Positions 25,028 through 35,155 of a stretch of 47,643 bases of DNA are shown in pieces; the first letter of the stretch is position 1; each line of letters starts with the position of its first letter. The DNA is from Clostridiales bacterium UBA4698 (GTDB lineage Bacteria > Bacillota > Clostridia > TANB77 > UBA1234), in NCBI GenBank assembly GCA_002404755.1, contig DHKI01000021.1, forward strand, positions 1 through 47,643. The letters run 5' to 3'. The translations under genes and the position numbers were made by a program. The notes under the pieces are model-generated. The model was not told where the DNA came from. It saw only the letters and a program-made list of their open reading frames with translations, and made no database searches.

Positions 25028-25531
25028 ATGCCAAACGCAAAAGTACTTGCTAAAAAGCAAAGCGATGCAGAGGAACTAAAGAACAAATTTGAGAAATCAA
25101 AATTAGTTATATTAGCAGATTACAGAGGAATCAATGTTGAGGATATTACAAAAATAAGAGCTGATTTAAGAAAAACAGATAGCGAATATTTAGTTGCTAA
25201 AAATTCAACATTAAGATTTGCTGTTAAAGGAACAGAAGTTGAAGGTGTTTCTGAATACTTAGAAGGACCAACAGCTGTTGTATTTAGTTATGATGATTAT
25301 GTTGCTCCAGCTAAAGTTTTATATGATTATGCAAAAGATTCAGAATTTTATAAAATTAAAGCCGGAATAATGGATGGAAAAGTAATTTCTAAAGAAGAAG
25401 TTATCAAACTTGCAAAATTACCATCAAAAGAAATGCTTCTTACACAACTTGCTACAGTATTGCTTGCTAATATTAGAAATCTTGCAGTTGTACTTGATCA
25501 AGTTGCAAAGAAAGAAGAAACAGCTGAATAA
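25028..25531 (+). CDS. rplJ: Ribosomal protein uL10
   Basis: A 167-residue L10, the base of the L12 stalk. The N-terminal part shows VILADYRGINVEDITKIRADLRK and the middle EGPTAVVFSYDD, both typical. A GGGGAGGTG site precedes the ATG. The L10 leader lies upstream and rplL follows after about 107 bases. Confidence 0.95.
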   Translation: MPNAKVLAKKQSDAEELKNKFEKSKLVILADYRGINVEDITKIRADLRKTDSEYLVAKNSTLRFAVKGTEVEGVSEYLEGPTAVVFSYDDYVAPAKVLYDYAKDSEFYKIKAGIMDGKVISKEEVIKLAKLPSKEMLLTQLATVLLANIRNLAVVLDQVAKKEETAE

Positions 25532-25638
25532 TTGTCAGCAAATGGTTCTACATATGTGTAGAAAGGACATTGCCACAATGGCAATCTAGAAAATTTAATG
25601 GCGATAGCCAGAATTTAAATGTAAAGGAGAAATTTAAA

Positions 25639-26013
25639 ATGGAAAAAATCGAAAATTTAATAGCTGAAATCGAAAAACTTACAGTTTTAGAATTAGCTGA
25701 TTTAGTAAAAGCAATTGAGGAAAAATTTGGAGTATCAGCAGCTGCTGCAGCTGTTGTAGCTGCTCCTGGTGCTGCTGCTGGTGCAGCTGCAGCTGAAGAG
25801 AAAACAGAATTCAACGTTGTATTAAAAGATGCTGGAGCTAACAAAATAGCTGTTATCAAAGTTGTTAGAGAAGTTACAGGATTAGGATTAAAAGAAGCTA
25901 AAGATTTAGTTGATGGAGCTCCTAAGACAGTTAAAGAGAACGTAGCTAAAGAAGAAGCTGAAGCAATGAAAGCTAAATTTGCTGAAGCTGGTGCTACAGT
26001 TGAATTAGCATAG
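25639..26013 (+). CDS. rplL: Ribosomal protein bL12
   Basis: A 124-residue L7/L12 stalk protein. The N-terminal dimer domain, an Ala-rich hinge (about residues 38-55) and the C-terminal domain with VREVTGLGLKEAKDLVDGAP are seen. The ATG at 25639 has AAAGGAG 9 bases upstream; a longer in-frame reading has no ribosome site and would add unrelated residues. A strong terminator ends the operon. Confidence 0.96.
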   Translation: MEKIENLIAEIEKLTVLELADLVKAIEEKFGVSAAAAAVVAAPGAAAGAAAAEEKTEFNVVLKDAGANKIAVIKVVREVTGLGLKEAKDLVDGAPKTVKENVAKEEAEAMKAKFAEAGATVELA

Positions 26014-26025
26014 TTTTGCTATATT

Positions 26026-26066
26026 AAAAGAGGAAACTTAATTTTGAAAGTTTCCTCTTTTGTTTT
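26026..26066 (+). terminator. Terminator of the ribosomal operon
   Basis: A perfect 14-base stem (26026-26039 with 26048-26061) and a T-rich end. Confidence 0.9.
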
Positions 26067-26241
26067 ATTCTGAAAAAATCGTACATATGTGCATATTAGT
26101 GATAATTATTTTGCCCAAATATGTGGAAAAGTTTGACTTTTCGGTATATTTTTAATAAAATTGAAAAAGAAGGTGTTGTTTTATCGGTTTAGTTACTTGA
26201 TTTAATAACAATGTTTATAGTAATATAAGGGGGAGATTTGT

Positions 26242-27102
26242 ATGGAAATAGGTAATATTTTAAAGGTATCTGCACGAAGATTGAAGGACAATTATAAGAA
26301 CGTAATACTAACTTTCTTAGCTTTTTTAGTAATTAATATTGGATTAGGTGTTGTAACAGCATTGCTTTCATCATTATTTGGAGCAGTACCAGTAATTTGC
26401 TTTTTGGTGCCAATAATTTATGTGGCATTTACAATTATTGAATTACCAATGACAAATGCTTATTTAAAACAAATTATCAAAGCAAGCAATGGCGAAGATG
26501 TAAATGCTTTTGGTTTTACACAAGATATAAAAGGGCTTTTCATAGTATCGTGGAAGGTTGCGTTTTATACTCTTCTTAAATATTTGGTACCGATTTGCAT
26601 TGGACTTGTAAGCCTTATTTTGGTTGCTACTAATATTTCTTCACTTGCATTAATAGGCTGTATTGGATATATTGTCGCTGCGGTATTAAATATAATAATT
26701 ATGCTTGATTATGTATTCGTAAATAATGAGCTAATTTATGACAATGGAAATAGCACTCCAAAGCAAATCGTAGAAAATACAGCTATGTATATGAAAGGAA
26801 ATAAAGGTAATTTAATTTTAGTGTACATAATAACATTTGTTGCTTCTTTAATATTAAGCGCTTTGGTTGGTGTGCCAGTACTTGGCATTATTTCGGCTTT
26901 GGCTATGTATTTTATTTTCTTCCCATATGTACTAGTTTTAATGGTAACATTCTATGAAAGCATCAGAGGCATATTAAAAGATAATGATAATTCTATGGAA
27001 GAGAGAATAAATCAAGTAATTGAAAATGAAGCTAACAATCAAGAGGGACCAATAACAGAAGCAAATGTAGATGGAAATATTGATTCATCACCAATTCAAT
27101 AG
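26242..27102 (+). CDS. Polytopic membrane protein, DUF975-like
   Basis: A 286-residue membrane protein with about six hydrophobic segments (residues 20-245) and a 40-residue acidic, Asn-rich C-terminal tail. The start IGNILKVSARRLKDNYKN followed by long hydrophobic helices resembles DUF975/YciC-type membrane proteins of Firmicutes; the match is loose. GGGGGAG precedes the ATG. It is a single-gene unit between two terminators. Function unknown. Confidence 0.6.
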   Translation: MEIGNILKVSARRLKDNYKNVILTFLAFLVINIGLGVVTALLSSLFGAVPVICFLVPIIYVAFTIIELPMTNAYLKQIIKASNGEDVNAFGFTQDIKGLFIVSWKVAFYTLLKYLVPICIGLVSLILVATNISSLALIGCIGYIVAAVLNIIIMLDYVFVNNELIYDNGNSTPKQIVENTAMYMKGNKGNLILVYIITFVASLILSALVGVPVLGIISALAMYFIFFPYVLVLMVTFYESIRGILKDNDNSMEERINQVIENEANNQEGPITEANVDGNIDSSPIQ

Positions 27103-27109
27103 TAGTATT

Positions 27110-27149
27110 AAAAGACTTTCCTTATGAAGCAGTAAGGAAAGTCTTTTGC
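27110..27149 (+). terminator. Rho-independent terminator
   Basis: A perfect 15-base stem (27110-27124 with 27133-27147) with an 8-base loop. Confidence 0.85.
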
Positions 27150-27300
27150 ATTATGTTGTTAATTTTTTGACGATATTTTATTTTAATTCAAAATAGAGAT
27201 GAAATTAAATTTTTCTATATTTCACAAATTTCTATTGATAGTTGTTTTATTTTATCTAAAAATAGAAATCGAATTATGGGTATTTTTCTTTTTTATAGTA

Positions 27301-27329
27301 TTGACAGAGAACTTACTAAAATATACAAT
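27301..27329 (+). promoter_or_regulatory. Promoter of the unknown 407-residue protein gene
   Basis: Perfect TTGACA (27301-27306), 17-base spacer, TACAAT (27324-27329). Transcription would begin near 27336, after the first possible ATG of the open frame, which supports the TTG start at 27393. Confidence 0.65.
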
Positions 27330-27392
27330 AAAAGTACTAGACTTCTATGCGATTTAAGTATGAGCGAAATACTAATGATAGGGGGAAATATT

Positions 27393-28616
27393 TTGGATAT
27401 GACGAGTATGCCACTTGGCGAGTATGATAAAGCTATTGAATATTCAGAATCTTTAACTATATATGAAGGTTCTAAATTGTTGAGATATATAAAAGAAAAA
27501 TTAGCTGGTTTTAGGTATGGTACAAAATCAAATCCTAGAACTAAAGGAAATGTGGTTAGCTATATAGACTCAATGGGAAGACTTATTACACAAGAGAGAG
27601 GTAGTAAGGAAGATGATTCTTTGACAGAGTATGCAATAAGAAAGATAAGCACTAGTGCTAAAACAGAGGCAATTATTTCTATTGAAGTTGTTGAAAAGAA
27701 GAAAAATGAAAAGGGCGAAACAGTAGAACAAACTAGAATGTTTTATCCAAATGAAGAGGAATATAAGCAAGCCGTTGATACACCTAGAATAAAAGAGATA
27801 ACTTATTTTAAGGATAATAAATCATATTTACGAAAAACTATTGAACGTTCTTTAAACGAAGAAGAAATGAAAAAGAGATTCGATGCTGGAACGATTAAGC
27901 TTAATTGTTTTGCACCTGACACAGTAAAGAATGAAATCTTAAATAGCAAGATGATTTATACGGTTGATAAATTAAAAACAGAAGATACAATTTCAGATGA
28001 TTTAAAACCTTTTGGAACTCATTTGCAAATAAATGAGACAGAAAGAACTTATATTGTTTCACCAGATTTTAATCCGGAAACTGAGGAGATAAAAGAGTAT
28101 GTTGGACCTACGGAATCTGAAAAGGATGTAGTGTTATATAAGTCAAACGAGCCTAAGGCAAGAATAGAAGAAGCAGAAAAAATAACTTTTTCACTAGGCA
28201 AGATACATAATATAAGTTCATTAATTACAAATTATCCTGATTCAGATGGTAATTACGGTGGAGTCGGTAGAGGAACATGTGCATTATACGATGATAAGGT
28301 TTTGCATGCCACAGGAAATAAATCTTTAATCATTTATCAAAATGAAGACAAGAAAATGAAATACACAATAGAAGGCAGTGAACAAAAGATTGAGAATGGA
28401 TATGGCAAGATAGCAACAGCTGAAATTAGAGGTAGTATAATTAATTTAAAGCTTGATGAGTGTGAAAATTTCGAAGAAATAGCTAAGAATATAGTAGAGG
28501 AGTTTAAGAATAGTTGGAATGTAAATTTAAAAACTATTGTTGAATATAAAACTCCAAATACTGAAAATAAAAGATTGAATATAAAGGAAATTTTAGCTCC
28601 AAAAGAGGCTAAATAA
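27393..28616 (+). CDS. Hypothetical soluble protein
   Basis: A 407-residue charged protein without signal peptide or membrane segment. I do not recognise the family. It is rich in Glu, Lys, Ile and Thr, and has a segment near residue 285 with NYPDSDGNYGGVGRGTCALY that could be a conserved site. The start is chosen as TTG 27393 because ATAGGGGG lies 7 bases upstream and the promoter overlaps the longer frame beginning at 27276. It is transcribed alone, upstream of mutS, and ends in a good terminator. Confidence 0.6.
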   Translation: MDMTSMPLGEYDKAIEYSESLTIYEGSKLLRYIKEKLAGFRYGTKSNPRTKGNVVSYIDSMGRLITQERGSKEDDSLTEYAIRKISTSAKTEAIISIEVVEKKKNEKGETVEQTRMFYPNEEEYKQAVDTPRIKEITYFKDNKSYLRKTIERSLNEEEMKKRFDAGTIKLNCFAPDTVKNEILNSKMIYTVDKLKTEDTISDDLKPFGTHLQINETERTYIVSPDFNPETEEIKEYVGPTESEKDVVLYKSNEPKARIEEAEKITFSLGKIHNISSLITNYPDSDGNYGGVGRGTCALYDDKVLHATGNKSLIIYQNEDKKMKYTIEGSEQKIENGYGKIATAEIRGSIINLKLDECENFEEIAKNIVEEFKNSWNVNLKTIVEYKTPNTENKRLNIKEILAPKEAK

Positions 28617-28622
28617 TAAGGG

Positions 28623-28653
28623 AAAAAGCATGTTTGAATGACATGCTTTTTCT
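28623..28653 (+). terminator. Rho-independent terminator
   Basis: A perfect 11-base stem (28623-28633 with 28641-28651) flanked by A and T runs. Confidence 0.8.
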
Positions 28654-28704
28654 TGCATTTAAGCCCATAAAATGATAAAATTTGCTTTGAAGGATGTGAA
28701 ATAA

Positions 28705-31275
28705 ATGGAAGAACAAATGACACCTATGATGAAGCAATATATGGATGTAAAGAATGAGTACAAGGATTCATTATTATTTTATAGAATAGGCGATTTTTAT
28801 GAAATGTTTTTTGATGATGCTCTTACAGCATCTAAAGAATTAGAGATTACATTGACAGGTAAAGATTGCGGAATGAAAGAAAGAGCACCTATGTGTGGGG
28901 TACCATATCATAGTGTTACGGGATATATAGCAAAGTTAATTGGAAAAGGATATAAAGTAGCAATTTGTGAACAATTAGAAGATCCATCACTTGCAAAAGG
29001 TTTAGTAAAGAGAAATGTAACAAGAGTAATAACACCAGGAACAGTTATAGAGTCTAATATGTTAGATGACAAGAAAAATAATTATATCGCCGCAATTTAT
29101 AGAGTCGGCGTATATTACGGTTTTGCATATTCAGATGTTTCAACAGGAGAGTTTTGCACAACAGAAGCAATTACAGGAAACAATTTTTCAAAAATCTTAG
29201 ATGAAATAGCAAGAGTTATGCCAGCGGAGATTGTTGTAAACCAAGAGATGGCAGCAGATGCATTAGGAATAAAAACTATACAAGACAAATTTAATTCATA
29301 TATAACAATTAGAGAACCTAGTGAAGTAGAAATAGATATTCAAGGCTTTAGTGAATTAGATAAATTAGTTTATGCTAAAGATGCAACAAGGTTATTATTG
29401 TTATACATAAAAGAAACTCAAAAAATAGATTTAAAGCATATAAATCTTATTCAAAATTATGAAATAAATGATTTTATGGTATTAGATAGCATTGCTAGAA
29501 AAAACCTAGAGCTTACAGAAACTTTGAGAGATAAAAACAAAAAGGGCAGTCTAATTTGGGTATTAGATAAAACATCAACATCAATGGGTGGCAGACTTCT
29601 TAGAAGATGGATAGAAAAGCCTTTAATAAATGTAGAGGAAATAAACTATAGACATGTTGGAGTAAAAGAGCTAAAAGAAAACATTATAAAAAGAGATGAT
29701 ATATTAAGCACATTAAAAAATGTTTATGATATAGAAAGGTTAACAGGAAAGGTCGCATATGGAAGTATAAGTGCAAGAGATTTAGTATCTTTAAAAAATT
29801 CACTTTTAAAGCTTCCAGCGGTTAAAGATTTGATAAAAGACTGCACATCACCAATAATAAATGAGATATACAATCAAATGGATACTCTAGATGACATAGC
29901 AAAGCTTATTGATGATGCTATAATTGATGATCCACCTCTTACATTAAAAGATGGTGGAATCATTAAAAGTACTTTTAATGATGAAGTAAACAAGCTTAGA
30001 ACCGCATCGACAGAGGGAAAAAATTGGGTAATAGGCGTTGAGGCAAGAGAAAGAGAAGCAACAGGAATAAAGAATTTAAAAGTTGGATATAACAAAGTTT
30101 TTGGATATTATATTGAAGTTTCAAAATCAAATGTTGGAATGGTGCCAGATAGATACATAAGAAAGCAAACATTAACAACAGGTGAAAGATATATAACAGA
30201 AGAGTTAAAAGAGATTGAGAGTACAATACTTGGTGCTCAAGATAAAGTTGTAAATTTAGAAACAGAAATATTCAATAAAGTAAGAGAAGATGTTGCAAAA
30301 GAAATCAAAAGATTACAACAAAGTAGTAATGCAGTTGCAAAACTTGATGTGCTTTGTGCATTTGCAGAAATCGCCGACAAAAATAACTATATAATGCCTG
30401 AGGTTGATGATTCAGATGAGATAATAATAAAAGATGGCAGACATCCAGTGGTTGAAGAATTGATACCAGCAGGTTGCTTTGTTCCAAATGATACTACATT
30501 AAACGAAGCTGATGATAGAGTAAATATTATAACTGGCCCTAACATGGCTGGTAAGTCAACTTACATGAGACAAGTTGCACTTATTGTGCTTTTAGCGCAA
30601 ATAGGTAGCTTTGTTCCAGCTTCATATGCAAAGATAGGAATAGTAGATAGAATATTTACAAGAGTTGGTGCATCAGATGATTTATCAACAGGTCAATCAA
30701 CATTTATGGTGGAAATGAATGAAGTAGCCAATATAGTTTCAAATGCGACAAGAAAGAGTCTTTTAATACTAGATGAAATAGGTAGAGGTACTTCGACATT
30801 TGATGGACTTTCAATTGCATGGTCTGTTATTGAGTACATAGCTAACAATGAGAAAATAGGTGCAAGAACATTATTTGCAACACATTATCATGAATTAACA
30901 GAATTAGAAGGAAAAGTACCAGGCGTAAAAAATTATTGCATAGCAGTAAAAGAAAAAGGTGAAGATGTTATTTTCTTAAGAAAAATAATAAGAGGTGGAG
31001 CAGATGAAAGTTATGGCGTACATGTTGCTAAACTTGCAGGTGTTCCAAATGTAATAACATCAAGAGCAAATGAAATATTAAAAACATTAAAAGAAAACAA
31101 CTATATAGGTAGACATGAAAAAGAACTTAAAAAAGCAAGCTTTGCACTTCCACAAGTTGATTTATTCAATTATAAAGTTGGTGAAATAGCTAATGAATTA
31201 GATAAAATAAATGTAAATGAGCTTACACCAATCGAGGCATTAAATGTACTTGTGAAATTAAAAAGCAAACTATAA
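28705..31275 (+). CDS. mutS: DNA mismatch repair protein MutS
   Basis: An 856-residue MutS1. The mismatch-reading motif is present at the N-terminus (DSLLFYRIGDFYEMFFDDA, with Phe-Tyr-Glu). The ATPase domain has Walker A GPNMAGKST at about residue 611, Walker B-type LLILDEIGRGTSTFDG and the switch ATHYHELTELE. Length is normal. It heads a run of genes (mutS, TIM-barrel gene, mutL, miaA) spaced closely enough to be one transcript. Confidence 0.96.
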   Translation: MEEQMTPMMKQYMDVKNEYKDSLLFYRIGDFYEMFFDDALTASKELEITLTGKDCGMKERAPMCGVPYHSVTGYIAKLIGKGYKVAICEQLEDPSLAKGLVKRNVTRVITPGTVIESNMLDDKKNNYIAAIYRVGVYYGFAYSDVSTGEFCTTEAITGNNFSKILDEIARVMPAEIVVNQEMAADALGIKTIQDKFNSYITIREPSEVEIDIQGFSELDKLVYAKDATRLLLLYIKETQKIDLKHINLIQNYEINDFMVLDSIARKNLELTETLRDKNKKGSLIWVLDKTSTSMGGRLLRRWIEKPLINVEEINYRHVGVKELKENIIKRDDILSTLKNVYDIERLTGKVAYGSISARDLVSLKNSLLKLPAVKDLIKDCTSPIINEIYNQMDTLDDIAKLIDDAIIDDPPLTLKDGGIIKSTFNDEVNKLRTASTEGKNWVIGVEAREREATGIKNLKVGYNKVFGYYIEVSKSNVGMVPDRYIRKQTLTTGERYITEELKEIESTILGAQDKVVNLETEIFNKVREDVAKEIKRLQQSSNAVAKLDVLCAFAEIADKNNYIMPEVDDSDEIIIKDGRHPVVEELIPAGCFVPNDTTLNEADDRVNIITGPNMAGKSTYMRQVALIVLLAQIGSFVPASYAKIGIVDRIFTRVGASDDLSTGQSTFMVEMNEVANIVSNATRKSLLILDEIGRGTSTFDGLSIAWSVIEYIANNEKIGARTLFATHYHELTELEGKVPGVKNYCIAVKEKGEDVIFLRKIIRGGADESYGVHVAKLAGVPNVITSRANEILKTLKENNYIGRHEKELKKASFALPQVDLFNYKVGEIANELDKINVNELTPIEALNVLVKLKSKL

Positions 31276-31287
31276 AAGGAGCGAAAG

Positions 31288-32115
31288 ATGAAACTTTGTG
31301 TTAATTATTTAGAAGAAGTGAAGGAACTAGTTGAAGAAGGGAAAATAGATTTTATAGACTATATAAAATTATTTAGTATAAATGGAGATTTATCACCATT
31401 AGATTGGTGTGCAAGTAAAAAAGATGTGATGTTTCATGGCTTAGCTGGTGAAAAAGCATCAAATATTGCAGACATAGATTTCTTCAAAGATAGAGATATT
31501 ACGCTTCAAAAAAGATATTTTGAAATTAGCAGAACTCCATATATGTCAATGCATATAAATGCATTATCGGAGATTCCACAAAACGAAGAAGAGGCTTTAA
31601 GAGTAATAAAAGAAAATGTTAGTAGACTAACAAAAGAGTTTGATAAAAAAATACTTTTAGAGAATATACCAGGAATATGGGGAAGAGGCGATTTGAACTT
31701 TTATTCATCACCAGAATTTATTTCAAAAGTTATATCTGAAACAAACACAGGTTTCTTATTCGACATAGGTCATGCAAGAGTGGCTTCAGAGGTTTTACAT
31801 ATTCCGTTTGATGAGTATGTAAATAGACTTCCAATGGATAAGATTGAAGAGATTCATTTATCTGGCTGCATGAAAAACTCTAAAGGAAAATTAGTTGCAA
31901 ATCATTCGAAAATGAATGAAGAGGATTTTGAATTTTTAAGCAATTTGCTAGAAAAGTCAAAAACATTAAAAGTAGTTACTTTAGAATATGGTACAATAAA
32001 AGTTGGAACAGTAGTAGGCAATCCACCAGTTGTAGCATATGGAATTGTAAATGAAAGAGCAAAAGAAGAAGTATATACGCAACTACTTAGATTAAAAGAA
32101 ATGCTAAAAAAATAA
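31288..32115 (+). CDS. TIM-barrel protein, DUF692/MNIO- or AP-endonuclease-2-like
   Basis: A 275-residue TIM-barrel candidate for a metal enzyme. Likely ligands are seen in order: His in SMHINAL (about 91), Glu in LLENIPG (about 127), Asp and His in FDIGHAR (about 161-164), His in EIHLSG (about 190), His in ANHSKM, and Glu in TLEYG near residue 232. The phrases PEFISKVISETNTGFLFDIG and YVNRLPMDKIEEIHLSG resemble DUF692 proteins, now called multinuclear non-heme iron oxidases, which modify Cys-containing peptides; FDIGHA is closer to the endonuclease IV/sugar isomerase fold. It is 12 bases after mutS and 44 before mutL, so a DNA-repair role or mere cotranscription are both possible. Confidence 0.55.
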   Translation: MKLCVNYLEEVKELVEEGKIDFIDYIKLFSINGDLSPLDWCASKKDVMFHGLAGEKASNIADIDFFKDRDITLQKRYFEISRTPYMSMHINALSEIPQNEEEALRVIKENVSRLTKEFDKKILLENIPGIWGRGDLNFYSSPEFISKVISETNTGFLFDIGHARVASEVLHIPFDEYVNRLPMDKIEEIHLSGCMKNSKGKLVANHSKMNEEDFEFLSNLLEKSKTLKVVTLEYGTIKVGTVVGNPPVVAYGIVNERAKEEVYTQLLRLKEMLKK

Positions 32116-32159
32116 GCAGAGCATGTATAAAAAATAAAAATACAAAGGAGGACACCAAG

Positions 32160-34181
32160 ATGGGAAATATAGTATTATTAGATGATTTAACAATAAATCA
32201 GATTGCAGCAGGAGAAGTTATTGAGAGACCAGCAAATGTTGTAAAAGAACTTGTTGAAAATTCAATTGATGCCGGTGCAACAAAGATTTCTGTTGAAATA
32301 GAAAATGGAGGAATAACATCAATAAGAATCACAGATGATGGAAAAGGTATAGCACCAGATGATGTTACTCTTGCATTTGAAAGACATGCTACAAGTAAAA
32401 TACGTTCGGCTGAAGATTTGACAAAAGTAATGACAATGGGCTTTAGAGGTGAGGCATTAGCAAGTATTGCAGCAATCGCTAAAGTTGAACTAATAACAAG
32501 AACCAGAGACCAAGAGATAGGAACTAAAGTAATTGTTGAAGGTGGAGATATTATTTCTAAAGAAGAGTGCGGAGCTCCATATGGCACAACAATTATAGTT
32601 AGAGAGCTATTTTATAATACACCAGTTAGATATAAATTCTTGAAAAAAGATTTTACAGAGGGTGGATACATAGAATCAGCTGTTGAAAAGATAGCTTTAA
32701 TAAATCCTAACATATCATTTAGGTTAGTTAATAATAGAAAAACTATTTTGCAAACAAGCGGTAACGGAGATATAACAACAGTTGTATACAATATTTTTGG
32801 AAAAGATATTTCACAAAATTTAGTTAATGTAGATAATGAATATGAAGGAGTAAAGGTAAGAGGTGTTGCAGGAAAGCCAGAAATAGCACGCTCTAACAGA
32901 ACTAACCAATTGTTCTATGTAAATGGAAGAAATATAAAGGACAAACTTTTATCTGCAGCTGTTGAAGAAGCATATAGAACAATAATACCACATGGCAAAT
33001 TTGGATTTTGTATTATAGATATAAGGCTAAATCCTGAACTTGTTGATGTAAATGTTCATCCTGCTAAATTAGAAGTTAGATTTGCAGATGAAAGTAAAGT
33101 TTTTAAAGCGGTACATTATGGAATAAAAAATGCACTTCTAGGAGAAGACATAACAAGAGATGAAGAAAAAGAGGAAGTAGAAGCACCTAAAATTATAGAG
33201 AAAAATCCAGAGGAGACAGCACCACAAAGAAGAGGACTTTTTGATATTTTTAAAAATAAGAGTGCAGAGCAAACAAACGAAAATCCAGATGAAAAATATG
33301 CTACAATTGAAGTGAAAGTAAACAAGGATAATCAAGCGAAAAACTCTGTAATAGATAAAATAGAATTTGATGAGGAAAGACAATATCCAAAACCAATTGC
33401 AGAAGAAACACAATTAGAAGAATTGGAAGAACCATTACAAAATATTACTTATTTGCCAAAAGAAGAATCAAATGAAGCTGAAGAACAAGAATTTGAAAAG
33501 ATAGTTGAAAAGAATTATAAGCCAGAAGAAGATAATTCAGAATACAAGGTTGAAGAGGATATAAGACCTATATATGATCAAGATATTGAAGAGAAATCAC
33601 CTGTACCAGAGTATAAAATCTTAGGTGTAGCGTTCAATACATATATTATTTTGGAGTTGGACGAAGATATATACATACTAGATCAACATGCGGCACATGA
33701 GAGAGTTCTTTATGAAAAAGTAAAAGAAAATTTCTATAGAGCTGGTGGCAAAGAAGCTCAAATGCTTTTATTACCAGATGTTTTAGAATTGTCAAAAAGA
33801 GATATGCATATAGTTAAAGACCACATGGACTTGTTTGAACAAGCAGGTTTTACATTAGAAGAATTTGGCGAGAACACAATAAAAATAACAGGTGTACCAG
33901 TCATTTGTTTTGAAATGAATACAAAAGACTTATTTATGGATATCCTAGATGGCATTGATATAACGAACAGAACTAATAAACAAGATATAGAAGAAAAATT
34001 TATAGCAACAGTTGCTTGTAAAGCAGCAGTAAAGGCTAACATGGTGTTAGATGAAAGAGAAATAAGAGGTTTGTTAGATGAGTTATTATTATTAGACAAT
34101 CCTTTTACATGCCCACATGGAAGACCTACTGCAATAAGAATTACAAAGACAGAAATAGAAAAGAAATTTGGAAGAAGATAA
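32160..34181 (+). CDS. mutL: DNA mismatch repair protein MutL (endonuclease type)
   Basis: A 673-residue MutL. The GHKL ATPase motifs are present: ELVENSIDAGA, DDGKGI, and GFRGEALASI. A charged linker of about 170 residues (about 330-490) is rich in Glu. The C-terminal domain has DQHAAHERVLYE, ACKAAVKA and CPHGRP, the metal-binding motifs of nicking-competent MutL. There is no mutH in view, as expected for Firmicutes. GGAGG precedes the ATG. Confidence 0.96.
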   Translation: MGNIVLLDDLTINQIAAGEVIERPANVVKELVENSIDAGATKISVEIENGGITSIRITDDGKGIAPDDVTLAFERHATSKIRSAEDLTKVMTMGFRGEALASIAAIAKVELITRTRDQEIGTKVIVEGGDIISKEECGAPYGTTIIVRELFYNTPVRYKFLKKDFTEGGYIESAVEKIALINPNISFRLVNNRKTILQTSGNGDITTVVYNIFGKDISQNLVNVDNEYEGVKVRGVAGKPEIARSNRTNQLFYVNGRNIKDKLLSAAVEEAYRTIIPHGKFGFCIIDIRLNPELVDVNVHPAKLEVRFADESKVFKAVHYGIKNALLGEDITRDEEKEEVEAPKIIEKNPEETAPQRRGLFDIFKNKSAEQTNENPDEKYATIEVKVNKDNQAKNSVIDKIEFDEERQYPKPIAEETQLEELEEPLQNITYLPKEESNEAEEQEFEKIVEKNYKPEEDNSEYKVEEDIRPIYDQDIEEKSPVPEYKILGVAFNTYIILELDEDIYILDQHAAHERVLYEKVKENFYRAGGKEAQMLLLPDVLELSKRDMHIVKDHMDLFEQAGFTLEEFGENTIKITGVPVICFEMNTKDLFMDILDGIDITNRTNKQDIEEKFIATVACKAAVKANMVLDEREIRGLLDELLLLDNPFTCPHGRPTAIRITKTEIEKKFGRR

Positions 34182-34212
34182 GAGTAATTTGATTGCTCGA
34201 AATGAGGCGAAG

Positions 34213-35130
34213 ATGATAAAAGAGAATGGAAAACCAAAAGTTATTGTAATTGTTGGACCGACAGCATCAGGAAAAACAGCTACATCAATAAAAATTGCAA
34301 AAGAATTAGATGGAGAGATAGTCTCAGCTGATTCAATGCAAATATATAAAGACATGAATATAGGAACTGCAAAACCAACAAAAGAAGAAATGGCAGGTAT
34401 AAAGCATTACATGATAGATATTGTATCTCCTGATGAAATATTTAATGTTGCTAAATATAAAGAGATGGCAGAAAAAGCGATAGAAGATATTTTAAGTGAA
34501 AACAAAGTACCTATAGTAGTTGGGGGAACAGGTTTATACATAGATACATTGGTTAATGGAGTAGAATTTGCCTCTGTAAAAGAAGATTTAGAATATAGAA
34601 ATGCAATGCTTGAAAGAGCGAAAAAAGAAGGAAACAAAGCTCTTCATGATGAGCTTGCAAAGATAGATAAAGAAGCAGCAGAAAAAATAGATATGAATAA
34701 TGTAAGACGTGTAATAAGAGCTTTAGAAATATATAAAATTACAGGAAAAACGAAAACGAAATTAGATGAAGAATCAAGAAAAGAAACTAAATATGATTAT
34801 AGAATATATGGTATTGAATGGGATAGAGAAGAGCTTTATAGAAGAATAGAAAAGCGTATAGATATAATGCTTGAAGAGGGACTAGTAGAAGAAGTAAAGA
34901 ATGTAATGAGCAAATACACCATATCAAAAACAGCGCTTCAAGGACTAGGCTACAAAGAAGTAATCGAGTTTTTGAATAATGATATTTCATATGATGAAAT
35001 GGTAGATAAGCTAAAAATGGAGACAAGAAGATATGCCAAAAGGCAACTTACATGGTTTAGAAGAAATAAGGATATAAAATGGTATGACATAAATAATATA
35101 GCAGACAAAATAATATCAGAAAATAAATAA
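34213..35130 (+). CDS. miaA: tRNA dimethylallyltransferase MiaA
   Basis: A 305-residue MiaA, which adds the dimethylallyl group to A37 of tRNAs that read codons beginning with U. The P-loop GPTASGKT is near residue 14, followed by DSMQIYKDMNIGTAKP, GGTGLYIDTLV, and the C-terminal YAKRQLTWFRR. The start is chosen as ATG 34213 because GAGG lies 5 bases upstream; an in-frame TTG 45 bases earlier overlaps mutL but has no ribosome site. mutL-miaA is a widely conserved pair. Confidence 0.93.
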   Translation: MIKENGKPKVIVIVGPTASGKTATSIKIAKELDGEIVSADSMQIYKDMNIGTAKPTKEEMAGIKHYMIDIVSPDEIFNVAKYKEMAEKAIEDILSENKVPIVVGGTGLYIDTLVNGVEFASVKEDLEYRNAMLERAKKEGNKALHDELAKIDKEAAEKIDMNNVRRVIRALEIYKITGKTKTKLDEESRKETKYDYRIYGIEWDREELYRRIEKRIDIMLEEGLVEEVKNVMSKYTISKTALQGLGYKEVIEFLNNDISYDEMVDKLKMETRRYAKRQLTWFRRNKDIKWYDINNIADKIISENK

Positions 35131-35155
35131 GACATGTTATTTGGGAGGATATTGG

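Noticed and set aside
25738..25800. GCTGCT-rich tract as a microsatellite
   Set aside because: It encodes the normal Ala-rich hinge of L7/L12.
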